Source of the DNA: Welwitschia mirabilis
Taxonomy: Eukaryota; Gnetophyta; Gnetopsida; Welwitschiales
Assembly (NCBI GenBank): GCA_051453625.1
Contig: JBOZIK010000001.1
Location: forward strand, 121,400,877-121,463,931
Direction of reading: 5' to 3'
DNA length: 63,055 nt
Numbering within the stretch: the first letter of the stretch is position 1; each line of letters begins with the position of its first letter. The position numbers were made by a program, and so were the translations under genes. Positions 1-12,190 of the stretch are shown one piece after another. Below the pieces are notes generated by a model, which saw only the letters and a list, made by a program, of their open reading frames with translations, was not told where the DNA came from and did not search any database.

Positions 1-300
1 TTTAGCATTTCTTTCATCCATAAAAGATGAGTGCAACAACTTCCTACTCTAATATATTCTACTTCTGCAATAGAGAGAGAAATAGAGTTTTGTTTCTTAC
101 TTGTCCATCCTACTAAACATGAACCTAATAGAAAGTAATTTTTACTTGTTCTTTTTCCATCATCTTTGCAACCAGCCCAACCTGTATTACTAAAGCCTGC
201 AAGTTCAAAAGATGTCTTGGTGGGATACCATAATCCATAATCACATGTACCTTTTACATACCTAATTATTCTTTTACTACTTAAAGATGTGATTCTTTTG
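1..300 (-). pseudogene. Copia RNase H fragment
   Basis: The reverse strand reads in pieces as a Copia RNase H: a stretch like RYVKGT, then GWAGCKDD, a Lys-Arg-Thr-Ser segment, and a block ending SLSIAEVEY, matching the acidic RNase H core that degrades the RNA strand during reverse transcription. Stops interrupt it and the left edge removes the C-terminal end. It follows the RT fragment in the expected order. Confidence 0.75.
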
Positions 301-429
301 GTTGGGATTGATACCTTGCATAAACTCCTACATTAAACATAATATCTAATCTACTTATGGTTAAATATAATAAACTACCAATCATGCTTCTGTAAAGTTT
401 TTGATCCATTAATTTTCCATTTTCATCCA

Positions 430-1140
430 AACTTACTTTACATGATGTAGATATAGAAGTGTTAGTGGTTTTACATTTTCTAATCTAAAGCATTTGATTA
501 AATCTCTTGTGTATTTAGCTTAAAAAATAAATATCCCATATTTAATTGCTTGATCTGAAGTTCAAGAAACATCTTTACTTCACCAAGCATACTCATTTCA
601 AATTTATTTATCATAATATTTACAAATTCTTTTGATATCTTTTCATTTAAGTCATCAAAGATAATATCATCTACATAAATTTGTATATTAATGAAATCCT
701 TTGTCAAGTTCTTTATGGATAAGTTTTTATCTATAGTTCCTCAAATATATCCATTTTCATTTAAAAAGGTATCTAGCTTCTTATACCAAGATTTTGGAGC
801 TTGTTTCAATCCATATAAGGATTTCTTAACTCTATATATATGATCTGTATTATGAGGATTAAAAGATCTTGTGGTTGTTCTACATAGACTTCTTCAGTTA
901 AGGTACCATTTATAAAATTACTTGTTACATTCATTTAATAAAATTTGAAATTTTTGAAAGCTGCAAAAGATAAAAACATTCTAATGCTATCTAGCCTTGC
1001 AACTAGAGTAAAAGTATCTCCTACATCAAAGCCTTCTATTTGATTGTAGCCTTGTGCTACTAATCTTACCTTGTTTTAATGACATTATTTTCTTCATCAT
1101 ATTTGTTTTTAAAAATCTATTTAGTTCCAATGATATTTTT
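430..1140 (-). pseudogene. Copia reverse transcriptase fragment
   Basis: The reverse strand shows the N-terminal RT block (KVRLVAQGYNQ, then TFTLVARLDSIRMFL, about 925-1080) and the catalytic IYVDDIIF box at about 660-690, followed by a segment like FEMSMLGEVKMFL. These are the palm and fingers motifs of Copia RT. In the substrate-binding block the first acidic residue is now Asn, and a preceding Gln position is a TAA stop; both fit C-to-T/G-to-A decay. An open stretch remains at 498-707, but no complete enzyme is encoded. Confidence 0.85.
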
Positions 1141-1389
1141 ACATTTTGACCTCTCTATTAGCTTCCAAACATTATTTCTTTTGAACTATTGTAACTCATC
1201 TTGCATTATCATTATCCATTTCTCATAAATTTCTACTTCTTCAACTTTCTTGGGTTTTATCTTTGAAACATAACAAATGTGAGCACACAAATTCTTCATA
1301 GATCCTCTTGTCTTTATTTTTGAGTTAACTTCTCTAATAATAGATTCTAAAGGATGATCTTTAAGTAATTTGGGATTTTTCAGTATGCC

Positions 1390-2350
1390 TTCTTTTACTA
1401 GAACTTTATTACTTTTGGTGGAATCTTAATTGGTTGTGGAAATACTTGTAGTTATGACTTCTTCTTCATCTGTGTAATCTAGTCTTATGTCAATCTTATC
1501 AATTTGCACATGTATTGACTCTTCTACCATTAAGCTTCTTTTGTTGAAAACATGATATGCTCTACTTCTAGTTGAGTAATCCAATAAGATAGCTTCATCT
1601 ACTGTAGACTCAAATTCACTCAAATGTTCTCTATTTTTAGCACATAGCATTTACTTCTAAAAACTTTAAAATATGACACATTAGGTTGTTTTCCTTTTCA
1701 TAACTCATTTGGCATTTTTTTCTGTACCAGGTCTAAGATATACTCTATTACTAATGTAGCATGATGTGTTAACTACCTCAGTCCAAAAGGATTTAGAAAC
1801 CTCTTTATCATTTAGCATAGTTCGTGCCATTTCTTGGAGGACTCTATTCTTCCTTTTAGCTATACAATTTTGTTGTGGTGTTTTTGGGGCTTAAAACTGA
1901 TGATCAATTCCATTTTTAATATAATATTTCTCAAAAAATGATTCTCAAATTCACTATCATGATCGCTTCTTATTTTCTTTATGGTATACCCCTTTTTGTT
2001 TTGAATCTTGTTGCAAATCTCAACCCAATATTTATAAGCTTCAAATTTGTTTGGCAAGAATGATATCTAGGTATATCTAGAGAAATCGTCAATCATGGTA
2101 AGAAAATAATGCTTTTCACCTATACTTCAAGTTTAATCAGGGTCTACTAGATCCATATGAATAAGCTCTAATGACATAGATGTGGACATTTGTATTTTGC
2201 TTTTATGTGAAGTCCTAATTTGTTTTCCATTTTGGCACACATCACATAAGATTCGATTTTCTATATTTATCTTAGTGATACCTTTCATGATGTTTTTATG
2301 AATAATTATTTTTAACTGATCATAATTAACATTACCTAATCATTTATGCC
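1390..2350 (-). pseudogene. Copia integrase fragment
   Basis: The reverse strand holds the first catalytic block (IHMDLVDPD, near 2140-2165), a second block with IRSDHDSEFEN (about 1935-1975) and the degraded third block near 1860-1900. The tail (1426-1650, DYSTRSRAYHVFNKRS) matches the segment between integrase and RT in this group. The frame is broken several times. The product would have joined element cDNA to host DNA in the nucleus. Confidence 0.82.
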
Positions 2351-2440
2351 ATAATTTTTCTTAAGGAACATTTGAAAAATAATATGGATAAAACGATTGA
2401 TTTATGCTATATACATTGTCTATTCTACTTGCTCTAAGAA

Positions 2441-2725
2441 CTACATCATTTGATTTTTCATGCAAAATTCCACATTTGATTTATTAAAAACTACCTTATC
2501 ACCTTTGTCATAAATTTGACTAATGCTTAGTAAATTATGCTTTAAACCATTTACATACAAAACTTCATTAATTCTAGGAAGGTTACCTCCCCCAATGCTT
2601 CTAATGCCTTCTATTTTTGCTCTTCCATTATCCTCAAAAGTCATCTTCCCTCCATTAAAGTTGCTTAGTTGCTTAAATCTAGACTTGTCTCATGTCATAT
2701 GCCTTGAATACCCACTATTTAGATA
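2441..2725 (-). pseudogene. Copia protease and pre-integrase fragment
   Basis: The active-site region reads NSGYSRHM at about 2690-2721. The first position, normally the catalytic Asp of this aspartic protease, is Asn, and the fourth is Tyr; both changes are G-to-A on the coding strand. An in-frame stop follows within a few codons. Downstream, 2441-2644 is open and reads through VLYVNGLKHNLLSISQ, the usual link between Copia protease and the pre-integrase region. The protease, which cuts the Gag-Pol polyprotein, is inactive here. Confidence 0.82.
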
Positions 2726-3590
2726 CTAGCTTGTGCTATTTAAAACCTTGAAAGCTATCTAAATTAAAATACTTTTAAGATCATTAGCTTTCAGCCACAT
2801 AGTTTTTCTAGACTTATCTGGGATACCTCCTTTAGAAATAAATTTAAATAAAAATGTACTAACTAATTTTTAAAATAACATTAATTTTCTAGCATTGTAC
2901 ATGAGTTTTTAATGACCAATTTTTCCATGAAAATGACAAGTAACTTTTGAAAAGAACTTACTATTGCAAGTTATTTGATTTTGCTACCTTTAAGGTCTTT
3001 GCAAGATGAAGCCAATACCTGACTAGTTACCATAGGTTTCTAAACTCCAAGCATATATTTTAATTTGATAGATCCACTTGAAAATTTATTAACAAAATAA
3101 GATAACTCTTTTACTTATAGAATGAAATTGGAGTTTTCTGATTTAATTCTTTTGAAACTTGATTCTATTTTCTCCTTTTCCTTGGTGAGAGATTTTATAA
3201 TATTATTCAAATCATTTATCATTTTAGCTAGCTTTTCACATTCTTGATATAGCTCTTAACAGGTGTCTTCTAGCTCATCCTATTCTTTATTAATCACATC
3301 AAGATCATCATGATCTAATGTATTAGGCACATTTTATAAAGGAGGCATAAGTGCCATAAAGGAAAGTTTCTTTCTTTGTTGGATTTTTTAGCATTTATTT
3401 TATCATTTTTACTTGACTCCTATGTGTTTCCATTGGTTGAAATCTATTTGAAAATATATCTATATGCTATCCAAAATATACAAATAAAAGTAAAGATTTC
3501 TAGGAAGGATATATTTAAAAATTCATCAAAGTAAATACTCATCATAGGGTTCTAAAGTCTAGATCAGTTAAGTTCTAAAAAAATACTTAA
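2725..3590 (-). pseudogene. Copia gag remnant with degraded zinc knuckle
   Basis: This stretch lies between PBS and protease, the position of gag. Around 2890-2945 the reverse strand reads CHFHGKIGH and then a stop, a worn CCHC zinc knuckle with its second Cys replaced by His. The segment near 3150-3270 is rich in Lys/Glu codons and could be the coiled-coil part of a Sirevirus Gag. Many stops are present, so it encodes nothing intact. Confidence 0.6.
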
Positions 3591-3593
3591 CTA

Positions 3594-3605
3594 GCTATGA
3601 TACCA
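3594..3605 (-). other. Primer-binding site, initiator tRNA-Met type
   Basis: The reverse strand reads TGGTATCATAGC, complementary to the 3' end of initiator tRNA-Met, the usual Copia primer. It begins a few bases inside the LTR boundary and fixes the element's orientation. Confidence 0.8.
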
Positions 3606-3610
3606 AATAA

Positions 3611-5125
3611 TGGGATCGAGAGGAGGGGTGAATAAGTTCTTAAAAATACAAAATTATATTTTTAAATGAATCCAAGATTAAACAATAACTTGCACATAAT
3701 AATTACTAATCCAAAATGTACATGAAAAGAAAGATTAACAAGAGTAAAGGAATAACTAACTGAAAGCACAAAAGTACTAAAGAGATTCATATAGGATTTA
3801 TGGTGGTTTAGGAAATCCTGTACTCCACTCTCAATGATTAGCTTATCCCAAAGCTTGATATGAATCTTTGTTAACTCTTCTAGGTATTATAGGTTCACCT
3901 ATAACCTTTACAAACAGACTTTTACAGGCTCAATCTCAACCTTCAGAGTATGTAGTAGTAATGATAAGAATGCTGTGATGCATAAATATTACTTATTCTT
4001 AATTCAATAGGATTAATAAAGATCTTCTTCAAAAGATGTAACACAAATGAAGCACAGGATCTAACCTTGAATGTAGAGATGATATAGATGGTAAATCTTC
4101 CTTAGTCAGAAGTATAAATGCCAAGATACAATAGTGAATATCACAAGATTATAGTGCTCGTTCCTTAGATCCAATAGATTAACATGACTGAAAATAGTTC
4201 CAAAAAATTCTGTAGTCATCTATCTCTTAGCTATTTATATTGAAAGGCTTTTAGGATTTATTACATTTGAAATGTGCTTCCAATGGCTATAAACAAGTAT
4301 AAAATGGATATCCAATAGCTACGTAATGGGTACATAATAACTAAAAAATTTTAGTTCTGTTTCATTCTGTCGACCCCTTAAAAGTCGGTTGATCCCATTT
4401 GGTATCATTACTTACACAAGTCACCTAAGTAAAAATTTTGGTCACTCAAATTTCTTATGGCTTTAAGTCCAGTCGACTCCATCTAGGTCTGATTGATCCT
4501 AGTTCCATCACTCACAACAAAATCTGATTACTCACTTGTCCTGATAAAATTCTTCCCATTTTCTAGCATTAGGTCTAGTTAAATCCTTTAGGTGTCTAAT
4601 AGACCCTATAATGATCGGCTTAGGAGTATCAATTGCATAATGCTTAGGTCCAATCGATCCCATCATAGGTCTGGTTAACCCCTTAACAATTAATTCATAA
4701 GTCTACTATTCCTTGGTTCATAGATCCGGCTGACCCCATCATAGGTCCAGTCAATCCCTTGTCATTTAGTCTAGGGATACTATTTATCAAGTTCTCAAAT
4801 CTGGTTGACCCCATAAGGTCTAGTTAATTTCTTACCATTCAGTTTAGAGACATTGGTTCTTGAGGTTATAGATCTAGTCAACCCCATCAGAAATCTAGTC
4901 AACCCCTTTAGATGTAGTTCATTTTGTCTATCTGCTTTAAGTGTAGTCGACCCCTTAAAAGTCTGGTCGATCCCTCAAGAGGGTAAAAAGACTAATAGGT
5001 TTCTAGTGCTTAGAATTCGATGGTTTTAGTTTTATCTTTCAACTTGTAAGTAATTAACATTTTATACAAAAAATACATAAAATTTACTAAACAGAAAACA
5101 TTAGTTTGACATCAATTGTAAAACA
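3611..5125 (-). repeat. 5' LTR of the left Copia element
   Basis: The 3' end of this LTR (left side on the plus strand) abuts the PBS. The 5' end is placed at 5125, where the reverse strand begins TGTTTTACAA; this is a best guess because the partner LTR is outside the window. Between 4369 and 4980 it holds about a dozen decayed copies of a GTCGACCCC-like motif. Confidence 0.6.
4369..4980. repeat. Array of degenerate GTCGACCCC motifs in LTR
   Basis: Plus-strand examples are gtcgacccctta (4369), agtcgactcc (about 4472), and further gttgacccc, gtcaacccc and gtcgacccc copies up to gtcgatccct near 4970. Spacing is about 20-60 bases, often in pairs. Variants differ mainly by C-to-T or G-to-A. A similar core occurs in the LTRs of the Copia element at 21056-29996. 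Confidence 0.75.
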
Positions 5126-6699
5126 TAATCTAATACTATAATGTTAAGAGTTCTTGTTTAATACTAAATATAATCAAACTATAAGTTTTATAAAAATCAT
5201 AATAATTTATTTACCAATAACTACATATAATATGCTTAAGATGAAAGCAATTAGACACATTACTAGCTATAAGATTAACACATAAATTTATAAATTCATT
5301 ACATATCTAGATAATAAATTTTAATATGAATAATATAGGAAATATTTTTACATAAACAAAAGAATTATTATAATATAAGGTGAACTATAAAATGTGGTAC
5401 TACATGATAATTACTTACATAAGGATAAATCATGCTAATTGATCAAACATATCCATTATAATCTTATAAAATAATTAGTCATCAAAAAGTATATGAGAAA
5501 ATGCAAACATGCTTAATTGGGTTTTGCAAGTTAGTCCCAATCCAAGAAATTAATAAATTATTCCAACACATAATACATATCAAAATATAATACAAAAACA
5601 TTTAAAAATAAGAATCTAATGTCTATAAGACATCAAATTCATTACATTTATAATGTAACATAAAACCATAATTATAACTTGAATCCAAATATCTTGTTAG
5701 AGTTGTTATGTTGTAAAGAAATTTTAACCCTTTCATAGTCCATTTACATGTAATAAAAGTTAAAATATAAAATGAGACTTACAAGTAAATAACATGTAAG
5801 ATTTAGGGTTGTTAAGATTAGTTTGTTTTTTAAACCCTAATGCTATTTAAAAGGCTTAAATTCTTACACATTGCATTATTGAAAGTTCATTTGCCTCATT
5901 AGTAGTAAGGAGCTTCTTTTTTCTTTCTCTCTTTATCTTTGGTATTTTACCATGTAAACATGCAAATGTATTATTTTATGCTAAATTAGGTTTTTATTTC
6001 TTTATGTAAACTTTATGTTTCTATAACAATAGTGTCAAAAGGTTAATTTTTAATAGTACAAAGGTTTAAAGAAGGTGCATTTATGGCTTTTTTACCATAT
6101 TTGAGCTTTAATAACCATGTATAAAGACTAATACAAATCTCTTTAAGAATTTGTAGTTGAACATATAAGTTGTGTAACTATTACTAAAGCCATGACTAAT
6201 TATATTTTCTTTCTTTGTAGAATCTTAGTTTGATTTCATAGCATTATATGCTAATATGATCCTCAAGAAAATAAGGTTTCATTAAAATTTTAATGTCTTT
6301 GATTTTCTATCCTAGTTTACTCATTTTTATAAATTCACTTCATTCAATGTAATTGTATTTTGTATAATAGTAAATAAAACTATCCATAAATTATGATCCT
6401 AATATCATGTAGGAAAGGAATTAAATGATACATAAAATGATTAAAAAACAAATATAAAAGAAATACAAGTTTATAGAATTTCTTGACTTAAAAGTTCAAT
6501 AGTATCATTTTATGAATAATTCTTAATATTTTTACTTTTCATATGTGTATAACTACTAACTTAATAAATATTAATTTTAATAAGATGAATTAGGATAAAA
6601 CTCTTGGTAATCATAACAAATTCACTTAATTAATATTAGCTATCACATGTATTATAATAAAATACTATGAAATAATTTATTTGTAAGATCTAAAGGTTA
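5126..6699. other. Non-coding AT-rich interval
   Basis: I see no gene. The sequence at 5820-5900 (taaaccctaatgc, a TATTTAAAAG box, then a C/T-rich leader) looks like a promoter of the kind found in LTRs, but no paired repeat was found, so this is not called. Confidence 0.5.
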
Positions 6700-7536
6700 T
6701 ATGATAACATGTGAAAAGTGATATTTATCTCAATAATCGAGGTCAATTTAGCATAGTCAAGCTCTACTTTTCATGATTTTATGTAGTTATCTTAAGATAT
6801 TCCATTAAACTTACAAAACATTAACATTTTATTTTTGTCATTTAATTTTCTAGGTTTGTAATAAGCTGAAGAAGAATGAGCAAAAATTGAAACTCCAAAT
6901 TCACTAAAATGCTAGTGGAACCAATTGAATGTAATAGTGATGTGAGTTCAACGTAAGGGTAATGTTGGTTATCTAAGATTTGAGAAACTCATTCTTACCT
7001 TCTAAGCTCAATGGTAGATTTTAGAATTTTAGAGGCTATTGATGAACTAATCTAAATTGGTCAAAAATTACACAACTTTTCAAAATCCTAATCCTACAAC
7101 TCATTTTAAATATATAAAAGGTAACTTTAGCCTTACTTTTAGGGTTTTTAGCACTTTGATGATTTTTATAATTATTAAACAGAACATTTATCATATTTTC
7201 TTTCTAAGCTTTTCCTTTAGAAATAAGCTAGTTTTTAAGGCTAAGATAATATTCTAAGCTTTAGCTTGAGTTTCTTTGATGTAGTTTTTACTATATTCAT
7301 GTAAAAGTACTAACAATTTCTTTAATATATTTTTCTAATTTGATGTGTATATCTTTTTGCTAAGGCTTGTATGCACAATATGGTCATACACCTAGGGGAA
7401 CATGTAAATCCTTCTAAGCCCCTAATGATGTGCTTACCTCTAAAAGAAAGCTCTTCATTATAATAAGTTATATGGAGAAATAAAATTTTATTTTGAAAAA
7501 TTCTTCCTTGTGATTATGCTTATCTATTTCCTAATA
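6700..7536 (+). repeat. 5' LTR of Athila-like element
   Basis: It begins TATGATAACATG, aligned with TGTGATAATATG at 15395. Matching blocks follow in order: the region near 6760 (catagtcaagctcta), 6870 (gctgaagaagaatgagcaa), 7000 (ctcaatggtagattttaga), 7115 (ataaaaggtaactttagcc) and 7215 (ttcctttagaaataagctag). The end is placed just before the PBS. A TATA-like tatataaaagg lies at 7110-7120. Confidence 0.82.
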
Positions 7537-7538
7537 AA

Positions 7539-7550
7539 TGGTATCAAAGT
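7539..7550 (+). other. Primer-binding site of Athila-like element
   Basis: The sequence tggtatcaaagt sits two bases past the LTR end and matches the initiator tRNA-Met type PBS with one or two changes. Confidence 0.7.
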
Positions 7551-9560
7551 CATTTTAGGATTTATAAGACTCTTTAGCCTTGCATGCTTTCGCATGCCCT
7601 TGCATACCCTTTGCATGCTTGTTTTACTTAATTTTTTGCTTAGATCTATATTTTGTTACTTAGATTAATTATTATTCTAGTCTTTTTTTAAGGTTATGTT
7701 GTGATTTTTATAAGAATTCTTTATGGATAATCTATTTATTTTGTTTTAAAGGTTTTTAAAAGATTTACAGTCTCAAGTTTTTTTTTAAAAGCTAAAGAAA
7801 TGGAGGCCTTCATAACTTAAATACTTCTATTGATTACTTGTATAAAGAGGTTTTTACTCTCATGATTAGGCCCCTCCTCTTCTTCTATTAAGTTCCTTCA
7901 AGAATATTCAAGAAAATAATCTTTATCACTTATCCTATTACAATCTAAAAATAGAAAAAAAAACTTCAAAGAAGTATTTATTTTTTATTAAAAAAGTTAA
8001 AGATCTAAGTTTGTTAATCTTTTTACAGAATTTCTAAGTGCTTCTCTATTTGTTAATCTTAGTCCATACTTTGCTATCATTTAATTTTGTTTTGAAGTGT
8101 ATCTTAACTTTCATGCTTTTGACATAGGCTATGAGAACTAAGATGACCAGGAGTCTCCATCAACACTTATATAGTGAATGAGATTATGTCATCATGCTTG
8201 AGCTTAGATAAATGCTTGACATGGCTTCTTTAGTATTAATATAGGGTGGAGCTATTATTATTGAAACTTATACTATTATTATTATTTTCATGTTAAGTCT
8301 TAAGGCTATGCCTCATTCCTAGTTCTATTTATTAAGCAATAGCATAATCTATTATTACCAAATGGAATCTTATTATGATAATTATAACTATAGGTTCTGT
8401 GCATGCCTTCTTATTTTATTCACTACATTTATCCCTTAGAAATAATGATATTCAAACTAATCCCTTATTAGTAAAAGTTGGATTTGGCTTTGATAGGATT
8501 TGTATCTTAGGATGACCTTTGAAACTCATAATATTTATAGTAATATGAAGCATAGATAGACTGATTATGAACTTTTTTTGGCACTATTTCTAAGGATTTT
8601 GACATGGTAGCTACTATGGGGCATGCACAAAATTTTTATTTCTACTCTATTTCATTTCCTTCTATTTTAACTTTTAGCTATACTACTACTCTTTTAGTCC
8701 CTTTTTTATCTTCTTTATTGTAATTTTTTAGTTATACTAGTCCATTTATGGTGTTTTTCTCTTTATTTAATTTCTATAATTTCTACTTATACTAGTCCAT
8801 TTCTAGTGATTTTCTTTTTTATTTTATTTTCTTTTTATTTCTTTTTTATTCTTTCTTTATTTACACTAGTTCATTTTCAATGCCTTTTCCCCCTCTCAAT
8901 GAATAGTACAGGTCCTCTTCTAGTGGAACTTGAACTAGTCCTTTTTCCATTTTTCTTTTTTTTTCATTTCCTTTTTTTTTATGTTTCTATAATTTTCTTT
9001 TCTTTCTTACATAATTTTTCTCTATATGAAGTTTTATGTGAGGTTAATTAAGTTTTTATAGGTTATTTAAAGAAAAGAATTTTTTTCCTCTTATTTCTTC
9101 CTCTCTTCTTCTTTCCCATCTTCCATAGTCTTATAGATGTTGAAGAAAAATTTTCTTACAAAATTTTTCTCTTATTTTAGCATTTTAATTTGCGTACTTG
9201 CATTTCTACATTTTCTTTACTATACATCCACATTTCTGTTTTTTTTAAAGTCTTTCATTTTCATTACTTTTTACAATGCACCTATATTTTAGGGTTTTAT
9301 TTTTCAACCTGTATAGACTTTACCATATTATGTTTTCTTTTTTACCATCCATTTCATTTTCTTTATTGAGTTAAGTTGCACATCTTATTTTTTTCTCAAC
9401 CTATTTTTCTTAAAAAAGTTGGTGTTGCTACCTTGTTTAACTGGTGCAATTGTTTTTTCTTTGAGTTTAACCTCCAAATTTTGCAAAGGCTTATCTTAGA
9501 TCCCTTTGAAATAATTCTTAATCTTGATGATCCTTATATTATGAAAATTTGCATGACTTA
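7551..9560 (+). other. Athila leader with pyrimidine-rich repeats
   Basis: No protein domain is seen. From about 8640 to 9380 the plus strand is extremely T/C-rich and contains spaced copies of a tactagtccattt unit (about 8733, 8788, 8873). The part at 8000-8480 recurs at 16050-16510. Open frames here, such as 8806-9051, only reflect the pyrimidine bias. Confidence 0.6.
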
Positions 9561-9989
9561 GTAATGTAGAGCTGATGAACAATTACGCTATACTAGTCCA
9601 AATCCTAATATGAATCCTAAATCAAATTACAAGAGTTGGCTATTTTCTAAATGCTATATACAAGATATATTTAATTAAGATTTCAATATAAACCAAAACA
9701 CCTAGTCATACTTTTAGTTTAAATTTTTCAAAAAGAACTCTAACACTCAATAATGTAAGTAGGTCCTAAAACATTACCTTTAACCCTAGTACTTAGGAAA
9801 TTCATCCTCTATTTCACAGTCTTCCAATGCTTATAGAATTAACTTTAAAACTATAATCATTCTAATATTACCAAACTTTCATAGGTTATAGTTTAAAGAC
9901 CTCTAGCTACGTCTTAAAGAGTTTAAATGTTTCCTTTCCATCATTATTTAAAATCCCAACACTTCATATGCCCTTAGTTTAGACCTTTT

Positions 9990-10735
9990 TTAGTTGTCCC
10001 TTCAAAGAAAGTGTAGCCTTTATTATATACATTCAAATCCATTTCCATTACTACTTAGGAAGACCTTAACTAATCTTTCATTAATAAGAAATAGTTCTTT
10101 CCTAGTCATAAGACAAATCCCCTTAATAGATAAGTTATGAATTTTTAATAAAAGATCATGTAAATTTTTTCAAACCCTAGAACATTTCAAATATTTACTT
10201 CTTAAGTGTTTCCAACATGATTTAAATTAGGATAGAGTAATAAGTTCATTTTATAAAGGCCTTTTCTCAAACCATAAGCAACTTGTAAAGATAATGTGTA
10301 GGAGATGTTTCTTAGAACTAGATATAAACAAGTATAAAAATTTCTTAAAAATTGTCTCTAAGAGTTTTAATAAGTAGGAGAAGCCTAATAAGCCATCTAG
10401 ATCATACCATGTATTAAGGCAACAAGTATCTTTAGGCTTACTAATAACATTGAGGTCTATAATTAATTAGATTATCTTTTAAAGAAGCTTAAATCTTTTG
10501 GTATCCCATACAAGCATATTATTACTCAAACCAATTAGTTCATTTGTCACATAGATTTCCATGAGACCTTAGAATCTTTCTCCATTTTCATATTTCAAGA
10601 TGTAGTGAGGGAGCATGTAGATTCTATAGGCCAACAATGGAAAAACCAAAGAGAGAATAACCCTTACTCTAATACCTACAACCCTAGATGGAAAAACCAC
10701 CAAAACTTCTCATGGGAATAAGATAATAATAATTA
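9990..10735 (+). pseudogene. Athila-like gag fragment
   Basis: Translated pieces follow the Athila Gag order: a block like SISITT-stop-EDL with FFPSHKTN (about 10030-10100), an FYKGLFSNHKQLVKI block (about 10230-10290), and NPYSNTYN with NHQNFSW at about 10655-10725. Gag would assemble virus-like particles in the cytoplasm. The frame has many stops, including one at a position where related proteins have Trp. Confidence 0.78.
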
Positions 10736-11459
10736 AGCTTCTACAAGTAAACCTTGGGATCAATATCCCTCTTTATCATCTTATAATCACTAATACTCAT
10801 ATTCTAATAATCAACCCTCTTCATAACATTCTTTGTCATATATCCTTAAAAGATTTATAGAAGCTAAAATCTAGATCAATAATAGCCAAATAGTTTAACC
10901 AACAAACTTATTTTACATTATAGAAACTAGAATAAGACATCCAATTATTAATTAAACTATTACTCACATCCTTTTATCTCTTAACCAACATGAAAAGGGT
11001 AAGCTTATAGAATCACATGAACTAAAAAGCCAAGTATTTATAAGATGATTTAAAGAGTATTTAATACATAGATAGAAGAAATCAAGGTCATGCATTTAAG
11101 GAGTGTTAAGGGAATCAACCACAATCTACAAAAAACACTACCATAATAGGTTGAAGCACATAACAAATTAAGTAAGGATAAGGAAGTGAAGAATGAACAA
11201 GAATGATAAATACCTTCAAAAAAAGAGCCTTTATCTTTTCCTCAACAAATTAGAAACTATCAAATAAAAAAGAATAAATAATAAGAACTTAAGATATTTA
11301 AAGAAGTTAAGATTAACATTTCCCTCTTAGAAGTTATCAAGAAAATTCTATCTTATGCCAAAACTCTTAAGGATTTATGCACTATTAATAGAATAGTGTA
11401 CATGACAAGTAGATATTTTCTATCCTAATAAATAAGTATTATTATCTAAGAATACCAAC

Positions 11460-11870
11460 TATTTTAATTGCCATTAGAAATAAACACATCAAAAAGGTCT
11501 TGTTAGATTTAAGAGTTAGTGTTAATCTTTTACCATATATCATCTACAAGAAACTTGCCTTAAACAATCTTAAAAGCCCAAACTCCAACTTCAACTATCT
11601 AACAATTCCATAAAGTTATCTTTAGATGTGTTATAATATGTCATTGTTTAGGTGGATAGTTGTTTCTTACCTATAGATTTTATAATTTTGGAAATGCAAA
11701 TCATGCTCAATCATATAGTCCTTTTAATACTAGAAATATGTTTTCTTACTATGTTTGATGCCTTAATCAATTATAGAAATAGTTTTATGAAAAAAATCTT
11801 TTAGAAACATAATTGTTGAACTAAAAATCTTTCATGCTATAAAGCAATATTCAAGTGATGATGGTTTAGA
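11460..11870 (+). pseudogene. Athila-like aspartic protease fragment
   Basis: A readable stretch (about 11490-11580) carries LLDLRVSVNLLPYIIYKKL. The Asp codon at 11506-11508 is kept, but the two positions that should follow the DxG pattern are Arg and Val, so the active site is broken. The C-terminal part returns at about 11810-11850 (IIVELKIFHAIKQ). It lies between gag and RT as expected. Confidence 0.78.
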
Positions 11871-12093
11871 ACACATTGACATGTTGGAAAGTAACTTTTT
11901 TGAACTTGAATCATTCTTTTATAAGCAAGATGCTTTCACTTTTTTTTCATCTTTGAGGCATTATTCTTTTGTTAACTTGAAAGATAAGTATTTTGATGAG
12001 TATATAGTTTTAGATAAAAATCCATAGCTTAAATATGTCTCCATCTCAAGAAAATGTTTTATTGGATTTATTGAGGAAGCATAAATAAGATAT

Positions 12094-12190
12094 TAATTAA
12101 ACCCTTATTTGATTTTAAATGCATAAATTTGAGTATTTTCATGCATCATATTTATCTAAATAAAAGTTTAGAACCTATTCTTGAACTTTA
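12094..12190 (+). pseudogene. N-terminal fragment of Athila-like reverse transcriptase
   Basis: One frame reads KPLFDFKCINLSIFMHHIYL, matching the start of Athila RT, including the Met-His segment before the fingers domain. It stops at about 12189. I did not find the catalytic box or any RNase H or integrase between here and 13900, so most of pol seems deleted or decayed past recognition. Confidence 0.65.

Larger units (their letters stand above)
1..5125 (-). mobile_element. Sirevirus-like Ty1/copia retrotransposon, truncated by window edge
   Basis: Read on the minus strand, the element runs from its 5' LTR (right) through PBS, gag, protease, integrase and RT to RNase H, which is cut by the left edge. 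This domain order, with integrase before RT, defines Ty1/copia. The frames are broken by stops and frameshifts, so the copy is dead. The assignment to the Sirevirus group is an inference from the RT and pre-integrase wording and from the long LTR. The 3' LTR lies outside the window, so insertion age and target duplication cannot be checked. Confidence 0.88.

Noticed and set aside
4369-4980. A CRISPR-like array
   Set aside because: Repeats are too short and variable, spacers are uneven, the host is a plant, and the array lies in an LTR.
8806-9051. A hydrophobic 81-codon frame
   Set aside because: It only reflects the T-rich tract, which translates as Phe and Leu.
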